64,000 bases of DNA from Trifolium pratense (taxonomy: Eukaryota; Streptophyta; Magnoliopsida; Fabales; Fabaceae), in contig NC_060061.1 in the NCBI RefSeq assembly GCF_020283565.1, positions 31,967,362 through 32,031,361 of the forward strand. Direction: 5' to 3'. Position numbers and translations under genes: made by a program. Below, in pieces: positions 1 to 10,761 of this stretch. Position 1 is the first letter of the stretch. The number at the start of each line of letters is the position of its first letter. The notes beneath the pieces were generated by a model. The model saw only the letters and a program-made list of their open reading frames with translations. It ran no database searches and was not told the DNA's origin.

Positions 1-1334
1 TGGGACGGAGAGAGTATAGTATTATGTTGTGATGGTAACGATTGATATTGCTATTTTGGATTTTGAATTGATAATATGTTTTAGAATTTTATAATACTAA
101 TAATTTAATTTTTCTTAAGTAAAAAAAATAATTTGTTTTCAACTTAAAAAAAAAAAGATTTGACCAAAAAAAAAATTGCTTTTGTACCAAAATAATTTAG
201 CTGCGCGTGTAATCATATGATGATGGTTGACAAGTATCACAATTTGCCTTTGTAATTGATTTAAATAATTAATAAATATTGTGGACCATATCTTTTAATT
301 AATAAACTTGATTATTACTATTTTTGAAACACATTAAGTGAGATACTAGTTCATTAATTGCATCTTAAAATGTGCCCTTAGGGCATAGGTTAGCATTTGC
401 CTATTAATAAATATTCATAAAAGTAATAAATTTGTGAGGAGTGATTGACGCGTTTCAAATAAAAAGGGCTCCCATATTTTGGCAATATATTGATTTTGTT
501 TATGATTTAGCAATAAATTCATTTAATGTAGTACAAATTATTTTTTCACTAATCAAATATGAATTGTTTATAAAATATATTAATTTAATTATTAATTATT
601 GTAATAATACTCCTATAGTATTTATTATCAAATGCATGAGAATTGAGAATGAATGAGAAGAGAAGAGAGAAAGACAAATAGACTTGACTTTATTCATATT
701 ATAGATAGATTATAGATATAGATTATAGATTTAAATGCTTGGTAATTTAATTTTGTGCTAATTCTCTTAGTTCTCGGAGAAATTAGGTTTAGTAACCTGA
801 AGTTCGATTGGAAGATAAATTCTGACCATAATAAGTTTAAAAAAAATTTGGTCAATAATTATTCCGTTCATAGTACAAACTTGAGTTCTCCTAAATAATT
901 TGTCAAGTGAAATTTATTATCCATTTGAAATCGATGATTTGATTATATAATTCGAATTTGATGTTTACTATAATATGAACCAAACATGCCGTTATGAGTT
1001 TTCCTGGATGCAAACAGGTAAGGACTTGAGACAAAATAAGTGCATCATAATTATCTTAATTTATATCATGTATCATAGTATAGATTTTACATCAAAGTAT
1101 TGCAATTGAAAAGCAATTTGGTTCTTATTTTCTAGTGTGCTTTACTTTATTCTTTTCGCTCTGTGTATATTTAAAGGCTTCAGAATTCAGATTGCTTTTA
1201 CTACCTTTTTAATTTTTATGGCAACTTCTGAGGAAAAGATGTTGGTGAAAAAGCTCCAGTGTTTATATTTTGATTAATAATATCACTTTAAAGGGTCTAA
1301 GAGAATCAAACTTTAATACTACTAATAATAATAG
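1..1334. other. AT-rich spacer, no gene seen
   Basis: I see no open frame with a plant-like ATG context and no recognisable domain here. Around 366-400 there is a partial copy of a MITE end (motif ATGTGCCCTTAGGGCAT), related to the element at 9024-9187. A short near-duplicated TATAGAT stretch lies at 698-730. The stretch ends at the 5-bp target site of the LTR element that starts at 1340. Confidence 0.6.
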
Positions 1335-1339
1335 TAATG

Positions 1340-1797
1340 TGTTAGAATATTTTCTAATATTTTGTGGGCTGCAATCAATTGTGGCTTTTGATTTTAATAA
1401 AAACGGGTTGATGTTGTTGTGATCCATTTGATGATGCTTAAGCCCGATAATTGTGATCAGTAATAATGGGCTTGAACACTAATTCTGATTTGTGTAGAAA
1501 CAAAGTGTAGGCCCAACTCTAGAGTCCGTGATGGGTGGTACTAGGGTTGTGATCTTATATAAGATTGGCTAGGTCCCCTTTGCCGTCACGTACAAACACA
1601 GTAAGCTCATTTGTGGTTTTACCCATCAAAGACCTCAAAGACCGGAGCAAGTGATAGGCAGAGGAAGACCTTGTCTAGTATATCGATGTTTTCGATATTG
1701 GTACGCTTCCGGTAATGATGGTTTGTGATTATGATTATCAAGTAAGTGTGTTCTAATCTCATATAATATATCGATCTCTAAATTATTAATTATTACA
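1340..1797 (+). repeat. 5' LTR of the non-autonomous element
   Basis: This is a 458-bp LTR with TG...CA termini, matched along its whole length by 3407-3864. It contains a TATA-like stretch (CTTATATAAGATTGG near 1554-1568), which probably marks the U3/R promoter. Confidence 0.92.
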
Positions 1798-2680
1798 TGA
1801 CACTTTTAGATTGGTAATTCAACTATAATTCTCTATCAAGTGGGAGAGTTCTACATGTCAACTATTTATAAATGTTTATAGAGACTTATATTGAGGAGTC
1901 CTATGTTATTTATAAAAGTTCGGGACTATTTGCTTTATATCCTCAATAATATTTGCTTTATATCCTCAATTAAATTAAGTCTCATATTATTCCGCTGCAT
2001 AAATCATTTATTTATTATATTGAGTTGACTGTTTCACAGTAATGAACTCTCATGAGTTGACTGTTTCATGTACGTGATTTCTCTCCCCAACTAAAGACAT
2101 ATAATTATATGTGAAAACTTTTAATTATTGATTCCTATGCAAGAGATTTCATGCGTTGGTATAGGCCGTTACCATCAAAGTGGGACCGCTTATATCAATT
2201 GATGGAATTTTCTTTGTAGTTTGAGGAATGGTTTTAATTATAACATGTAATTTTCTGCCCAAAGGTGATTATTATATGTTACGATTAAAAATTAATTTGA
2301 GATGAAGTTATTGGAGAATGCGTTGAACGGAGGAATTTGTCAGCCCAAAGGTGACAACTTTCAAAGTTCAATACATACTCATTGATTAACTCATCTGAGG
2401 TTTTGACTGAGGTTTTAGCCTTAGTTTGTACATTCTGCCCAAAGGTGATTGTACTATTATATTGGCCTGTTGTGATAATACTAATCCAATTTGGTTTTGA
2501 TTCAAAAATGAATTTCTCCGCACATAATTGTTATGTTTTCATTGAAATGTTGAACATCATAGATCACTTGATTAGTGGGAGATAACTTATATTCTTTTGA
2601 TATGCTTTATCAGTGGGAGTTTAAAATTGTATATTAACTCCTTTATAATATTGAAATTATTTGAAATATAAAAATATTTG

Positions 2681-3095
2681 AGCTCAGTGTTGTTGGGATC
2701 ACTATGCCGGTGATCAACACTATTTTGGAGCTGAGGCATTATGTGTAAACATAAATAAATAAATTAAGCTCAGTGTTGTCGGGATCACTTAGCCGGTGAT
2801 CAACACTATTTTGGAGCTGAGGCATTATGTGTAAACATAAATAAATTTAAGCTCAGTGTTGTCAGGATCACTTAGCCGGTGATCAACACTATTTTGGAGC
2901 TGAGGCATTATGGTATCTTAAGAACCATGTAATTTCTCTGGCTTTGAGGCATTTGAGAGAAATTTTGTCTAAAATATTGGAGCTCGATGTTGATTAGATC
3001 ATTATACCGCGGTAGTCAACATTGTTTTGGAGCTTGGACTTGTGGTATCTTATGGACCATAGAATTTCTCTGGCTTTAAGGCATTTAAGAGAAAT
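2681..3095 (+). repeat. Tandem repeats inside the LTR element
   Basis: Three near-identical units begin with AGCTCAGTGTTGT at about 2681, 2767 and 2850 (spacing 86 and 83 bp). Each carries GCCGGTGATCAACACTATT and most of the tail GTGTAAACATAAATAAAT. A more diverged fourth unit starts near 2980. A second repeated phrase, TTTCTCTGGCTTTGAGGCATTT, occurs near 2933 and 3063. Earlier in the internal region the motif GCCCAAAGGTGA occurs three times (about 2258, 2343 and 2438). None of this is coding. Confidence 0.85.
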
Positions 3096-3406
3096 TGAGG
3101 ACTGACGAAGAAAATGATAGTATGGTTAAGATCACAGACATATCATTTTCTCGCTACACTCTACACAGATGACTAGTCGACGGGGTTAGGTGGTATTTGT
3201 AACCATGGAAGGTGTTGTATCGATAATGATATAATTACCGCTATGATTCGATATCATTTAACTTTTGTTGGACGGAGTCTTAATTAGATGTTGCATCTTG
3301 GGATCATTGTGGCCACGTTAATAAATATGTTATCAACCCGAGAGTCGTTTTCAAAGTGTTTTCTTTAAATTAAATATACACAATTAATTTTGCCCAAGTG
3401 GGAGAA

Positions 3407-3864
3407 TGTTAGAATATTTTCTAATATTTTGTGGGCTGCAATCAATTGTGGCTTTTGATTTTAATAAAAACGGGTTGATGTTGTTGTGATCCATTTGATG
3501 ATGCTTAAGCCCGATAATTGTGATCAGTAATAATGGGCTTGAACACTAATTCTGATTTGTGTAGAAACAAAGTGTATGCCCAACTCTAGAGTCCGTGATG
3601 GGTGGTACTAGGGTTGTGATCTTATATAAGATTGGCTAGGTCCCCTTTGCCGTCACGTACAAACACAGTAAGCTCATTTGTGGTTTTACCCATCAAAGAC
3701 CTCAAAGACCGGAGCAAGTGATAGGCAGAGGAAGACCTTGTCTAGTATATCGATGTTTTCGATATTGGTACGCTTCCGGTAATGATGGTTTGTGATTATG
3801 ATTATCAAGTAAGTGTGTTCTAATCTCATATAATATATCGATCTCTAAATTATTAATTATTACA
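3407..3864 (+). repeat. 3' LTR of the non-autonomous element
   Basis: This is the second 458-bp LTR. It follows the polypurine tract directly and is followed by the second copy of the TAATG target duplication (3865-3869). Confidence 0.92.
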
Positions 3865-4132
3865 TAATGATCTTTAGTTAGTAAAGGTAAGTAAATCATG
3901 GATTGACTGATGAAGCTTAATGTCACAATTTTGTGGCTGGAAGATCATCATATGAAATCATATCTGCTAACCTTTTTTACTTGAGAAAGAATATAGCCCA
4001 ACATATTCAAACACTTGGCTTGCTTTATAACTTTATCACTTATTTGCTTCATATTCCATTTGATGCTTATCTGCAATGCTGAATATATTTAAGAGTGATT
4101 ACTATCATTATTAATCTTACCTTGATCAGGGT

Positions 4133-4577
4133 CAACCATGTCTGGTGGTGCTCCTCTTTCGTTCCGGTGAATAAGAGGAAGGTTTTGTACTTGCAAGTGC
4201 TTCGACTCTTAAATCAGTAACAGGTGAAACAAGGTTTTAAGAGAGTGAGAGAATGTCCCTGACTCCTCTGCATGAGAGAAGTATATATAGCCATCGGCGC
4301 TAGGCCAAGATCATTGATGAGCGTATCAACGCCATCAATGGTTGTCGGAAAACGGATGAGAAGCCATGATGGATAGTAAATGCCCATCATTCCGATGTCG
4401 GACATTATAATATGGCAGGATATTGAGTTTGTTGGGCAGAGGCACACGATCTTGGGCCTACTATGTTTGGGTCGTGCTCCATGGTTGAGGAGGAGGATTT
4501 CCTCAGTTTTTGGTTAGTGGTTAGGCCCAGTCCAAAACAATTATTATACAGCAGCTTGCAAATTTGTATTCCCCAAC
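4133..4577 (-). repeat. LTR-like dispersed repeat, copy A
   Basis: The block shares long phrases with 55910-56300, including CTCCTCTGCATGAGAG, AGTATATATAGC, TCATTGATGAGCGTAT and AACGCCATCAATG. On the minus strand it begins TGTTGGGGAATAC at 4577, an LTR-like start. It is probably a solo LTR or LTR fragment. The other end was not fixed, and no target duplication was found. Confidence 0.5.
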
Positions 4578-5514
4578 ATGTAGTATATCAGTACTTTTAA
4601 CTGCAAAAAATTATGAGACCTAAAACTTATCAAGTACTTTTAGCCTTAATTTGATAAATGTATAGTATTTATTAGTGCACTGGATATGCACTGCCAGTGT
4701 AAACCATGTTTTTATGCGCTGCAAGAAAAGTAAGGTAGCCTTTCTTCCACATTCTAGGAGGCATCAAATAAAAAACAGCATAGTATCTGATGGAACCAAT
4801 CAAAATATTACTGTAAGATTATATTTCATTGAGCCTTTGAGAAGCATGTAAACAAGAAAGGAACCAGTTAAGCGGAAAAATGAGAACACTAAAATCGCCA
4901 TATATGCCTGCTTTATAACAACATTTTAGAAATGTTTTAGAAATAACTACCACATACTTGATAGTTGATTCTTATTGGCCGTCAGTGTAAAACTATTTTA
5001 CACTAACTGTGCATGTCCAAGATAGCTAGCAGTATCCATCCACATGAAATTTAATTTAACATTATACAATTTGAATTTGCATACTCTATCAAGAGCAAAA
5101 TATGTTACAAGATACAATGTGTCTGAACACTCATCTATTCAAACAAGCTCTAGCTAGAGCTGCATCTTACCATGCTACAAAAATGTCTGACGCCTAAGAA
5201 ATCTAGAACACTATATATACAAATCATTCTTCTTTCTTTGTTTCCTTTTGTTAAATCTTTAGACCAGACAAGAAAATTTGGGGGAAACAAATTGAGCTAT
5301 GAGTGTTGCTCGCTGCAAATGCCGTCAACAACATAATGCAGTGATCACAACATAGGGATGTATAAAATCTCCCTAGAAAAGACCTCTTGTATTGTGTGTA
5401 TCTATCTTTCCTAACCCGTCTCATTGTTTCGCCCTTTCATGTGATGTCTATGTACATGAATTTTAATTCTAATTAGTAACTCCTAAGCTATAGCACCAAA
5501 AAAGCAATATTGTG
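4578..5514. other. Spacer and 3' flank of the EEP gene
   Basis: I see no gene. Two separated, partly inverted phrases around AGTGTAAA / TTTACACT (about 4695 and 4985-5010) resemble the ends of the MITE family at 52453-52636, so a decayed copy may lie here. The stretch from about 5100 to 5514 is probably 3' UTR and flank of the minus-strand gene that stops at 5515. Confidence 0.4.
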
Positions 5515-8504
5515 TCAGCAAATCATCTGGGAGCATGGCATTCTTATTGGCGAGAATACAACAGTAAGTCGTGCGTGATCGGAAAGAGAGTAGTCGTCAG
5601 GCCATCTACCTTTCTCCACCTCAGGAGGGAACAAAACTGCATTTTTTACACTAAAACCAATAGTTTGCTCTTGAACATCATTTGAACCATCCTGCTCCTT
5701 ATCCTTGTTTTCGTCGTCTGAACTCCATATTTGCTGCTGCAACCACATAATTTCAAGACTGTAATTTAGCAAACAAACTAGGAATAACAACAAATAGGCT
5801 TGTCTCGATGGCTTCTATTAGGTACATGGATCAAATCAAACAAAACGATTGCTAAAAAATGACAATTTTTTAATTATGCATAGACATGTTAAATTGTTCT
5901 TGTTGGCCATTCATGGTTAAATGGAAAATGCCAGAAACAAATTATAAATGATAAAACTTTTAGATTAACGTGAACTGCGGTTTGTCTAATGAAATGGAAA
6001 CTATAATAATGATTATCATGTAGACCAATTGCATCTAACATGTTGTCATTAGTGCATTACTATATGCTTTGTGGAGATAAGCATTTAGATTTCAGTTACA
6101 CTAAACCTCGAGTCATTTGTTGCATAAATATATTTTTTCTAAAAAACTTGAAGATTCATAGTCTTTTCTGGTATATATTGTTGATTATGTGAAATACTTT
6201 ACCAAGAATTCTTTATAGTCGAGAACGCCATTTCCATCTATGTCGGCTTGGACCCACAATTCCTTTATCTCTTCCTCACTCAACCCATGGTTATGACCAA
6301 TTAAATTGAGCTGCATAGAGTGAGAAAAAAAACCTTTATAACCATCTGGATTTCTCAGACAAGAATGTTCGTTAAATGGACTTTTAGAGTGATAATTCAA
6401 CAGTGAATACTGCAACATACCTGTCGAAGTGCTTCACAGAAACCAGAATAGGTAATACAATCTTCATTATCAGCCCTTAGAAATGTGAATGCATCACTCT
6501 CTGTCACTGAAGCTCTCCGCACTAGATACTGAAGAAATGGAGAAATTTTTGTCAACGACAACTCAGTTGCACAAAAATAAAGATTGTGATTAGCAGACAG
6601 TAGTATAGGAAACACATGTGGCCTAATCTTGTACGTGTAAAAATCCTAACAGGGATGGTAAAAATAACTCTAAGACCAAATGTTATATGAATACCTTGAA
6701 CATGCCAAACACTGCTTCAATCCAACTTGATTTTAGTAATTTTCGATATTTGTCGGGATTTAGGAGCCAAATAAAATCAACAGCACATATATTTCCTCGA
6801 TGGTTTCGGTGACTAACCCACTGCATGACATAATATAGAATGAGTATAAGTGATTGGCTAATTGTTCAAAGGAAAAATCCTAAAGACAATGCTAAGTAAT
6901 GACCTTATCGGCATCTGCATCAGTGTACTGATGTGCAGTATCGTAAGATGATTCAAAACCCTGAGACCTAAGGAACTTGTAAACATGTCCGCGTTTGCTT
7001 CCATTCCAGTCACTGAGAAATAAAACATCGTAAATAAAAGATTGTTCAAGAGTTTTGAGAAAAAGAAATCCATATTGCGTTTAATTACCCGCATAACATG
7101 ATTGGCATTGGCTTGAGTTGGAAATCATTTTGATAAGATTCTACATATTGAAGTATCATATAGACCTGCGACAAAATTAAAATTTCAAAGTACAACTAAT
7201 AACTGGAAAGTTCTTGTATATCACATTTGAATGCTTATATACCTGTTTCAGTCGTACAAGAGATAATGTTGCATCGTGAGGAAATAACAGGTGAGTGTTA
7301 ACAATAAGAATTTCCTGCCTAATTTCACCGTTTCGCCATTTTGAAAATGGAAAAGCTAGTTCAACATGTAATAGTTGAGCAACGCGGTCACCACAATCAT
7401 TGAAATGCAACTCCTTATAATTAAGAATATTGAAATATTCTTTTTGCACTGCTATTAGAAGACCTGTCATAACCAAGAGGTAACACTATATCAGAATTTG
7501 CATTTAATATACATAACTTTTCAACAAACAAATCCACACAAAAGCATGCTTGTGGAAAATATATTTTTCTCAAGGGTTACATTGACTATCTCAGAGAGTT
7601 ATATTTGCAAGAAAGAAAAAAAAAAAAAAAAGAGAAAAACATGTTTCCTCATTCTAAATGTCCTTTCACCACAAACATTTCTTAAACATGTTATGTGCCG
7701 TTCTGAACTCCTGAGACCTAATTCATCTAAACTTTATATATATTTATAATAAGGTAGTTATTTGTGATAACAAAATGATGAAATTGCAACAACAAAAAGG
7801 GGTATTTTAGCAAAATTGATAAAAAAATGTGCATACCATCTCCGCGGTTATTAGTCCTTCCAAGTTTGAAACTAACATAACCAGCATCACTAAGTCTCTT
7901 CTCATACAAATTAACAAGCTCTTCATTTCCAACCCAAAACTCCTGCACAAATTCAACACATTAAACCTTCAACCTTAGCCAATAATAGAATCTCAAGGCC
8001 ATATAGAAAAAATTGTTACCACCTCGCGCTTTTAATACATTGAATTACTAATGTATCTGACCTATATGATAACAGAAAATTATATATGAAAATGAATAAG
8101 AAAAAAAGCAGACACAAACCTGAAGACAAATAATAGAAGACCTTTCATTCAAAAGCCAATCCAATATCCTATGATTCCTCGCCAACCAATATGTTCTATA
8201 ATCACTCTCTCGACATGTTGGGTCCTGTTTTTTCAATCATGACAACAACAAAAAGAAAACAAGATTTCTTAAGAAAACCCTTTAAAACAAAAACAAAAAT
8301 TTAAGAAAACCCTTTCTTTTAAACAAACAAAAATGAGAAAGAATTAAAAACCTCATCATTGATTCGTTTGTAAATAGGAGCAAGAATATTAAAAGTAGTG
8401 CAAGTAATACAAGGTTGTGGTGGATTATCCTTTGAAGAAGAAATTGCAAAACTTCCAATCCTTGATATCCTTCCCATACTCTTAACCCACTTACCCGTTC
8501 TCAT
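5515..8504 (-). CDS. EF-hand containing endonuclease/exonuclease/phosphatase family protein
   Basis: Ten coding exons on the minus strand join in frame to 444 aa: 8504-8352, 8224-8120, 7942-7837, 7463-7243, 7165-7089, 7012-6904, 6820-6695, 6528-6421, 6310-6203 and 5736-5515. All junctions are GT-AG. Landmarks of the metal-dependent EEP fold are ICLQE (E87), GDWNG (222-225), VDFIW (271-275) and the terminal SDH (423-425). A canonical EF-hand loop, DIDGNGVLDYKE, sits at 358-369. A degenerate EF-like loop, DNEDCITYSGF, precedes it in exon 8. The calcium-binding segment therefore lies inside the nuclease/phosphatase domain, ahead of its last catalytic histidine. From memory the closest relative is Arabidopsis At5g54130; its substrate is not known to me, and related CCR4-type enzymes are deadenylases. 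The start at 8504 has A at -3; the in-frame ATG at 8477 (MGRISRIG) fits the family N-terminus as well. A noncoding first exon (about 8883-8790) probably joins at about 8574. Confidence 0.9.
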
Positions 8505-8574
8505 TCTACGTTCAAACAAACCAATAATGTCCCAATATATATATAATCAAAAAAATATTATATCTCCCTGCAAA

Positions 8575-8789
8575 AGTGAATACCCTCTTGAAAAAAGCAT
8601 AACTTTTTATCATTCAATATAGAAAATGGTGACACAATGATGCTTTTTTTAATATTATTATTATTATTAATTTAAAGATTTGATTTTGATGAATTCTGGA
8701 AAATGGGTGCAAGAAATTGAAGAGGTTTTGATGGATTGTGATGATGGAAAAGAGGAAGAGAGGAATGAGGGAGGAGTTGAAGGTTACCT
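8575..8789 (-). other. Predicted 5' UTR intron of the EEP gene
   Basis: On the minus strand a donor (GGGAG|GTAACC, about 8789) and an acceptor (TTTTGCAG|GGAG, about 8575) bound a likely leader intron. Reading through the joined leader from the ATG at 8883 meets a stop soon after the junction. That frame would therefore be a short upstream ORF, not an N-terminal extension. Confidence 0.45.
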
Positions 8790-9023
8790 CCCTCGGTGAT
8801 TGATTGAGGAATTTTGAGAGAAACAACGCCGATAATAGAAAACGTTGTACTCTTTGAGAAAATTGAGATTTGGAACACGTCATTGTTTTTTTTCTTTCAT
8901 TTCATAAATAGCTTTTCATCAACCGTACTTAACTGCTTAACGGAATTCATCAATGCGATTATTTCGCATTTTTAACAAATTTTGACTCTTTACTCCTTTT
9001 CTTCTATAATAACTTTTGGGTCT

Positions 9024-9187
9024 TGTTAACATGTGCCCTAAGGGCACATGTTAAGATATACCAAAATAGAAATTCAATATTTAATGATACAAGAAATTTA
9101 ATGCTTCAAAAGTCAAAATGCACAAATTAGCATTTAATAATTTCTATTTTTGCTTCCTTAACATGTGCCTTAAGGGCACAAGTTAAC
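9024..9187. mobile_element. Small MITE with palindromic ends
   Basis: The left end (TTAACATGTGCCCTAAGGG..., 9026-9054) and the right end (about 9160-9186) are inverted copies of each other. Each is also nearly self-palindromic around CCCTAAGGG / CCTTAAGGG. The roughly 100-bp centre is AT-rich and also partly folds back (AGAAATTCAATATTTAATG against CATTTAATAATTTCT). No clear target duplication was seen. Confidence 0.6.
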
Positions 9188-9276
9188 ATTCTCCGTAACT
9201 TTTTAATTCTGCCAAATTTTGAGATCTATGTAGGACTGATTTTTCTTTTTTAGGTGTAAACAATTGCCAACTTTTT

Positions 9277-9473
9277 TAAAAGGGTTTTGCTAACTAGTGT
9301 TTTCGGGCCCTCTTTAAGCATTTCATTAAAAGAAACTTTTTATTCAAAAAATTAAACACTTAAATTTTCAATGCGTTGACTTTATGCATTTCCATAAAAA
9401 TTCTATATAAAACTTACTATTTAAAGGCTTAAAGAGTGTCCCGAGAACACTTTTTAGCATTTGCCTTTTTAAA
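9277..9473. mobile_element. MITE, TTTTGCTAACTAG-type ends
   Basis: The left end GGGTTTTGCTAACTAGTG and the right end, whose reverse complement reads AAAGGCAAATGCTAAAAAG, are inverted. The adjoining blocks GTTTTCGGG and CCCGAGAAC also pair. A related element lies at 50013-50178. Confidence 0.55.
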
Positions 9474-9700
9474 ATGACATTTTATTTTCTAAAGTCGGAA
9501 TTATAAATACTAGTACATGAAAAGCACGCATAAATAAAAAGTTTTGGAGTTGAACTCAAGAGAATACCTAACAATTTTTAATATTTGTTGGTTAAACTAT
9601 GACTTACAGATAAAATGATGTATATTTTTAGTTAGATGAGCAAATGAAAGAGATAAAGAAAAACTCAATTACGCTTAGATGATACTCTCTCTAGTCGTGT

Positions 9701-9705
<5 letters not shown>

Positions 9706-9740
<35 letters not shown>
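9706..9740. repeat. (TA)n microsatellite
   Basis: About 35 bp of alternating A and T. Confidence 0.9.
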
Positions 9741-9742
<2 letters not shown>

Positions 9743-10231
9743 CCAGAGCGAGTATGTAAATAGTCTCTTCTAACTTAATCGTCTCGTGATTGGACCTTTC
9801 GAATTAGTCCGTTCTTGAGTCAGATATCAAGTTTTTTTTTTAAAAAAAAATAACGTAACCAAATGTCTCGAGTTAAAACTCAGACTTGAGCATGCAACAA
9901 CGTTAAAACTCTTAGATCAAGTTTATCGCGCTGATTAACTTTCATACAAGTTTCAAATAATTAATTTCTACACTTACGCGGAAATGATACTTAAAAAAAA
10001 AGGGTAAATGATCATTTACCCCCCTGCAAAATAAGCAAATTTTCGTTTACCCCCCTGTGCATATTTTTTTTCTGTTTACCCCCCTGCAAAAAATAAATTC
10101 TCTCATTTTGCCCCCTGGCTGTACAGCAGGACATGTGACTGTGCAAATCTGCTGACGTGGCTTGTACACATGGAAAAAATCATTTATATTTTTTTAAAAA
10201 ATTCCACGTCAGATTTTTTTTTTTATAAAAA

Positions 10232-10761
10232 GGCTTTAATGCAGTTTTGATCCCCCTATTTTGAAAAACCTGAACTTTTGATCCCCCTATTTTAAAACTC
10301 AGCACTTTTGATCCCCCTATTTTAGTTTTTTGTTAGTTTTAGTCCCCCACCTCAATTTGGTCAAACTTTTGCTTATGTGTCATGCTCACTGATGACGTGG
10401 CATTGTACATGTGGACAAACAATTTTCTTAGATAGTGTCCCGAGCCCAAATCTTTTGTTTCTTTGATTGCAGTTATGTAAACACGATCATCTTTAAGGAA
10501 TCCCATTGCAAAACATGCATCTCTATAGGTCAAATATTGTGTGTCACCAATTTTTCTGACATCATCATAGCATGTTGTCCACATGTACAATGCCACGTCA
10601 TCAGTGAGCATGACACATTAGCAAAAGTTTGACCAAATTGAGGTGGGGGACTAAAACTAACAAAAAACTAAAATAGGGGGATCAAAAGTGCTGAGTTTTA
10701 AAATAGGGGGATCAAAAGTTCAGATTTTTCAAAATAGGGGGATCAAAACCGCATTAAAGCC
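10232..10761. mobile_element. Nested Mutator-type element (inner)
   Basis: This 530-bp element has inverted ends starting GGCTTTAATGC. It is flanked by a perfect 9-bp target duplication, TTATAAAAA (10223-10231 and 10762-10770). The inverted repeats are about 190 bp long and include three spaced copies of GATCCCCCTATTTT, then TGATGACGTGGCATTGTACA. The unique centre (about 10421-10578) is a piece of a helicase gene. The element lies wholly within the outer element and so inserted after it. Confidence 0.92.
10421..10578 (-). pseudogene. Captured fragment of a Helitron/PIF1-like helicase gene
   Basis: On the minus strand the centre of the inner MITE encodes about 52 residues including LTYRDACFAMGFLKDD, YITAIKE and GSGHYLRKLF. 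These match the conserved stretch of Helitron-encoded PIF1-like helicases that I recall as T-FREAC--LGLLDDD-EYI-AIKEA--WGSG-YLRKLF. The frame is open through the fragment but continues on both sides into MITE terminal repeat, so it cannot make a helicase. It looks like transduplicated host or Helitron sequence (Pack-MULE-like). Confidence 0.75.

Larger units (their letters stand above)
1340..3864 (+). mobile_element. Complete non-autonomous LTR retrotransposon (copia-like ends)
   Basis: Two direct repeats of 458 bp (1340-1797 and 3407-3864) begin TGTTAG and end TTACA. They flank 1609 bp of internal DNA with no coding capacity. The whole element is bracketed by the same 5 bp, TAATG, at 1335-1339 and 3865-3869, which is the expected target-site duplication. 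A purine-rich stretch (AAGTGGGAGAA, about 3395-3405) directly precedes the right LTR and matches the usual copia polypurine tract, which sets the orientation as plus. I did not recognise a primer-binding site after 1797. The LTRs look nearly identical; one visible change is G/T in the GTGTAGGCCC/GTGTATGCCC stretch. Insertion is therefore recent. With no gag or pol it must have moved using enzymes from another element (TRIM/LARD type). Confidence 0.93.

Noticed and set aside
441..656. Open frame of 71 codons at the left edge
   Set aside because: It begins with GTG, has no ATG-based start, is Ile/Asn/Phe-rich as expected from random AT-rich DNA, and shows no domain.
2681..3095. CRISPR-like array
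   Set aside because: The repeats are 83-86 bp with no unique spacers and lie inside a plant LTR element. They are tandem repeats.
8614..8883. Minus-strand frames upstream of the EEP gene
   Set aside because: They fall in the probable leader exon and its intron. Spliced to the next exon, the frame meets a stop soon, so they are leader or a short upstream ORF.
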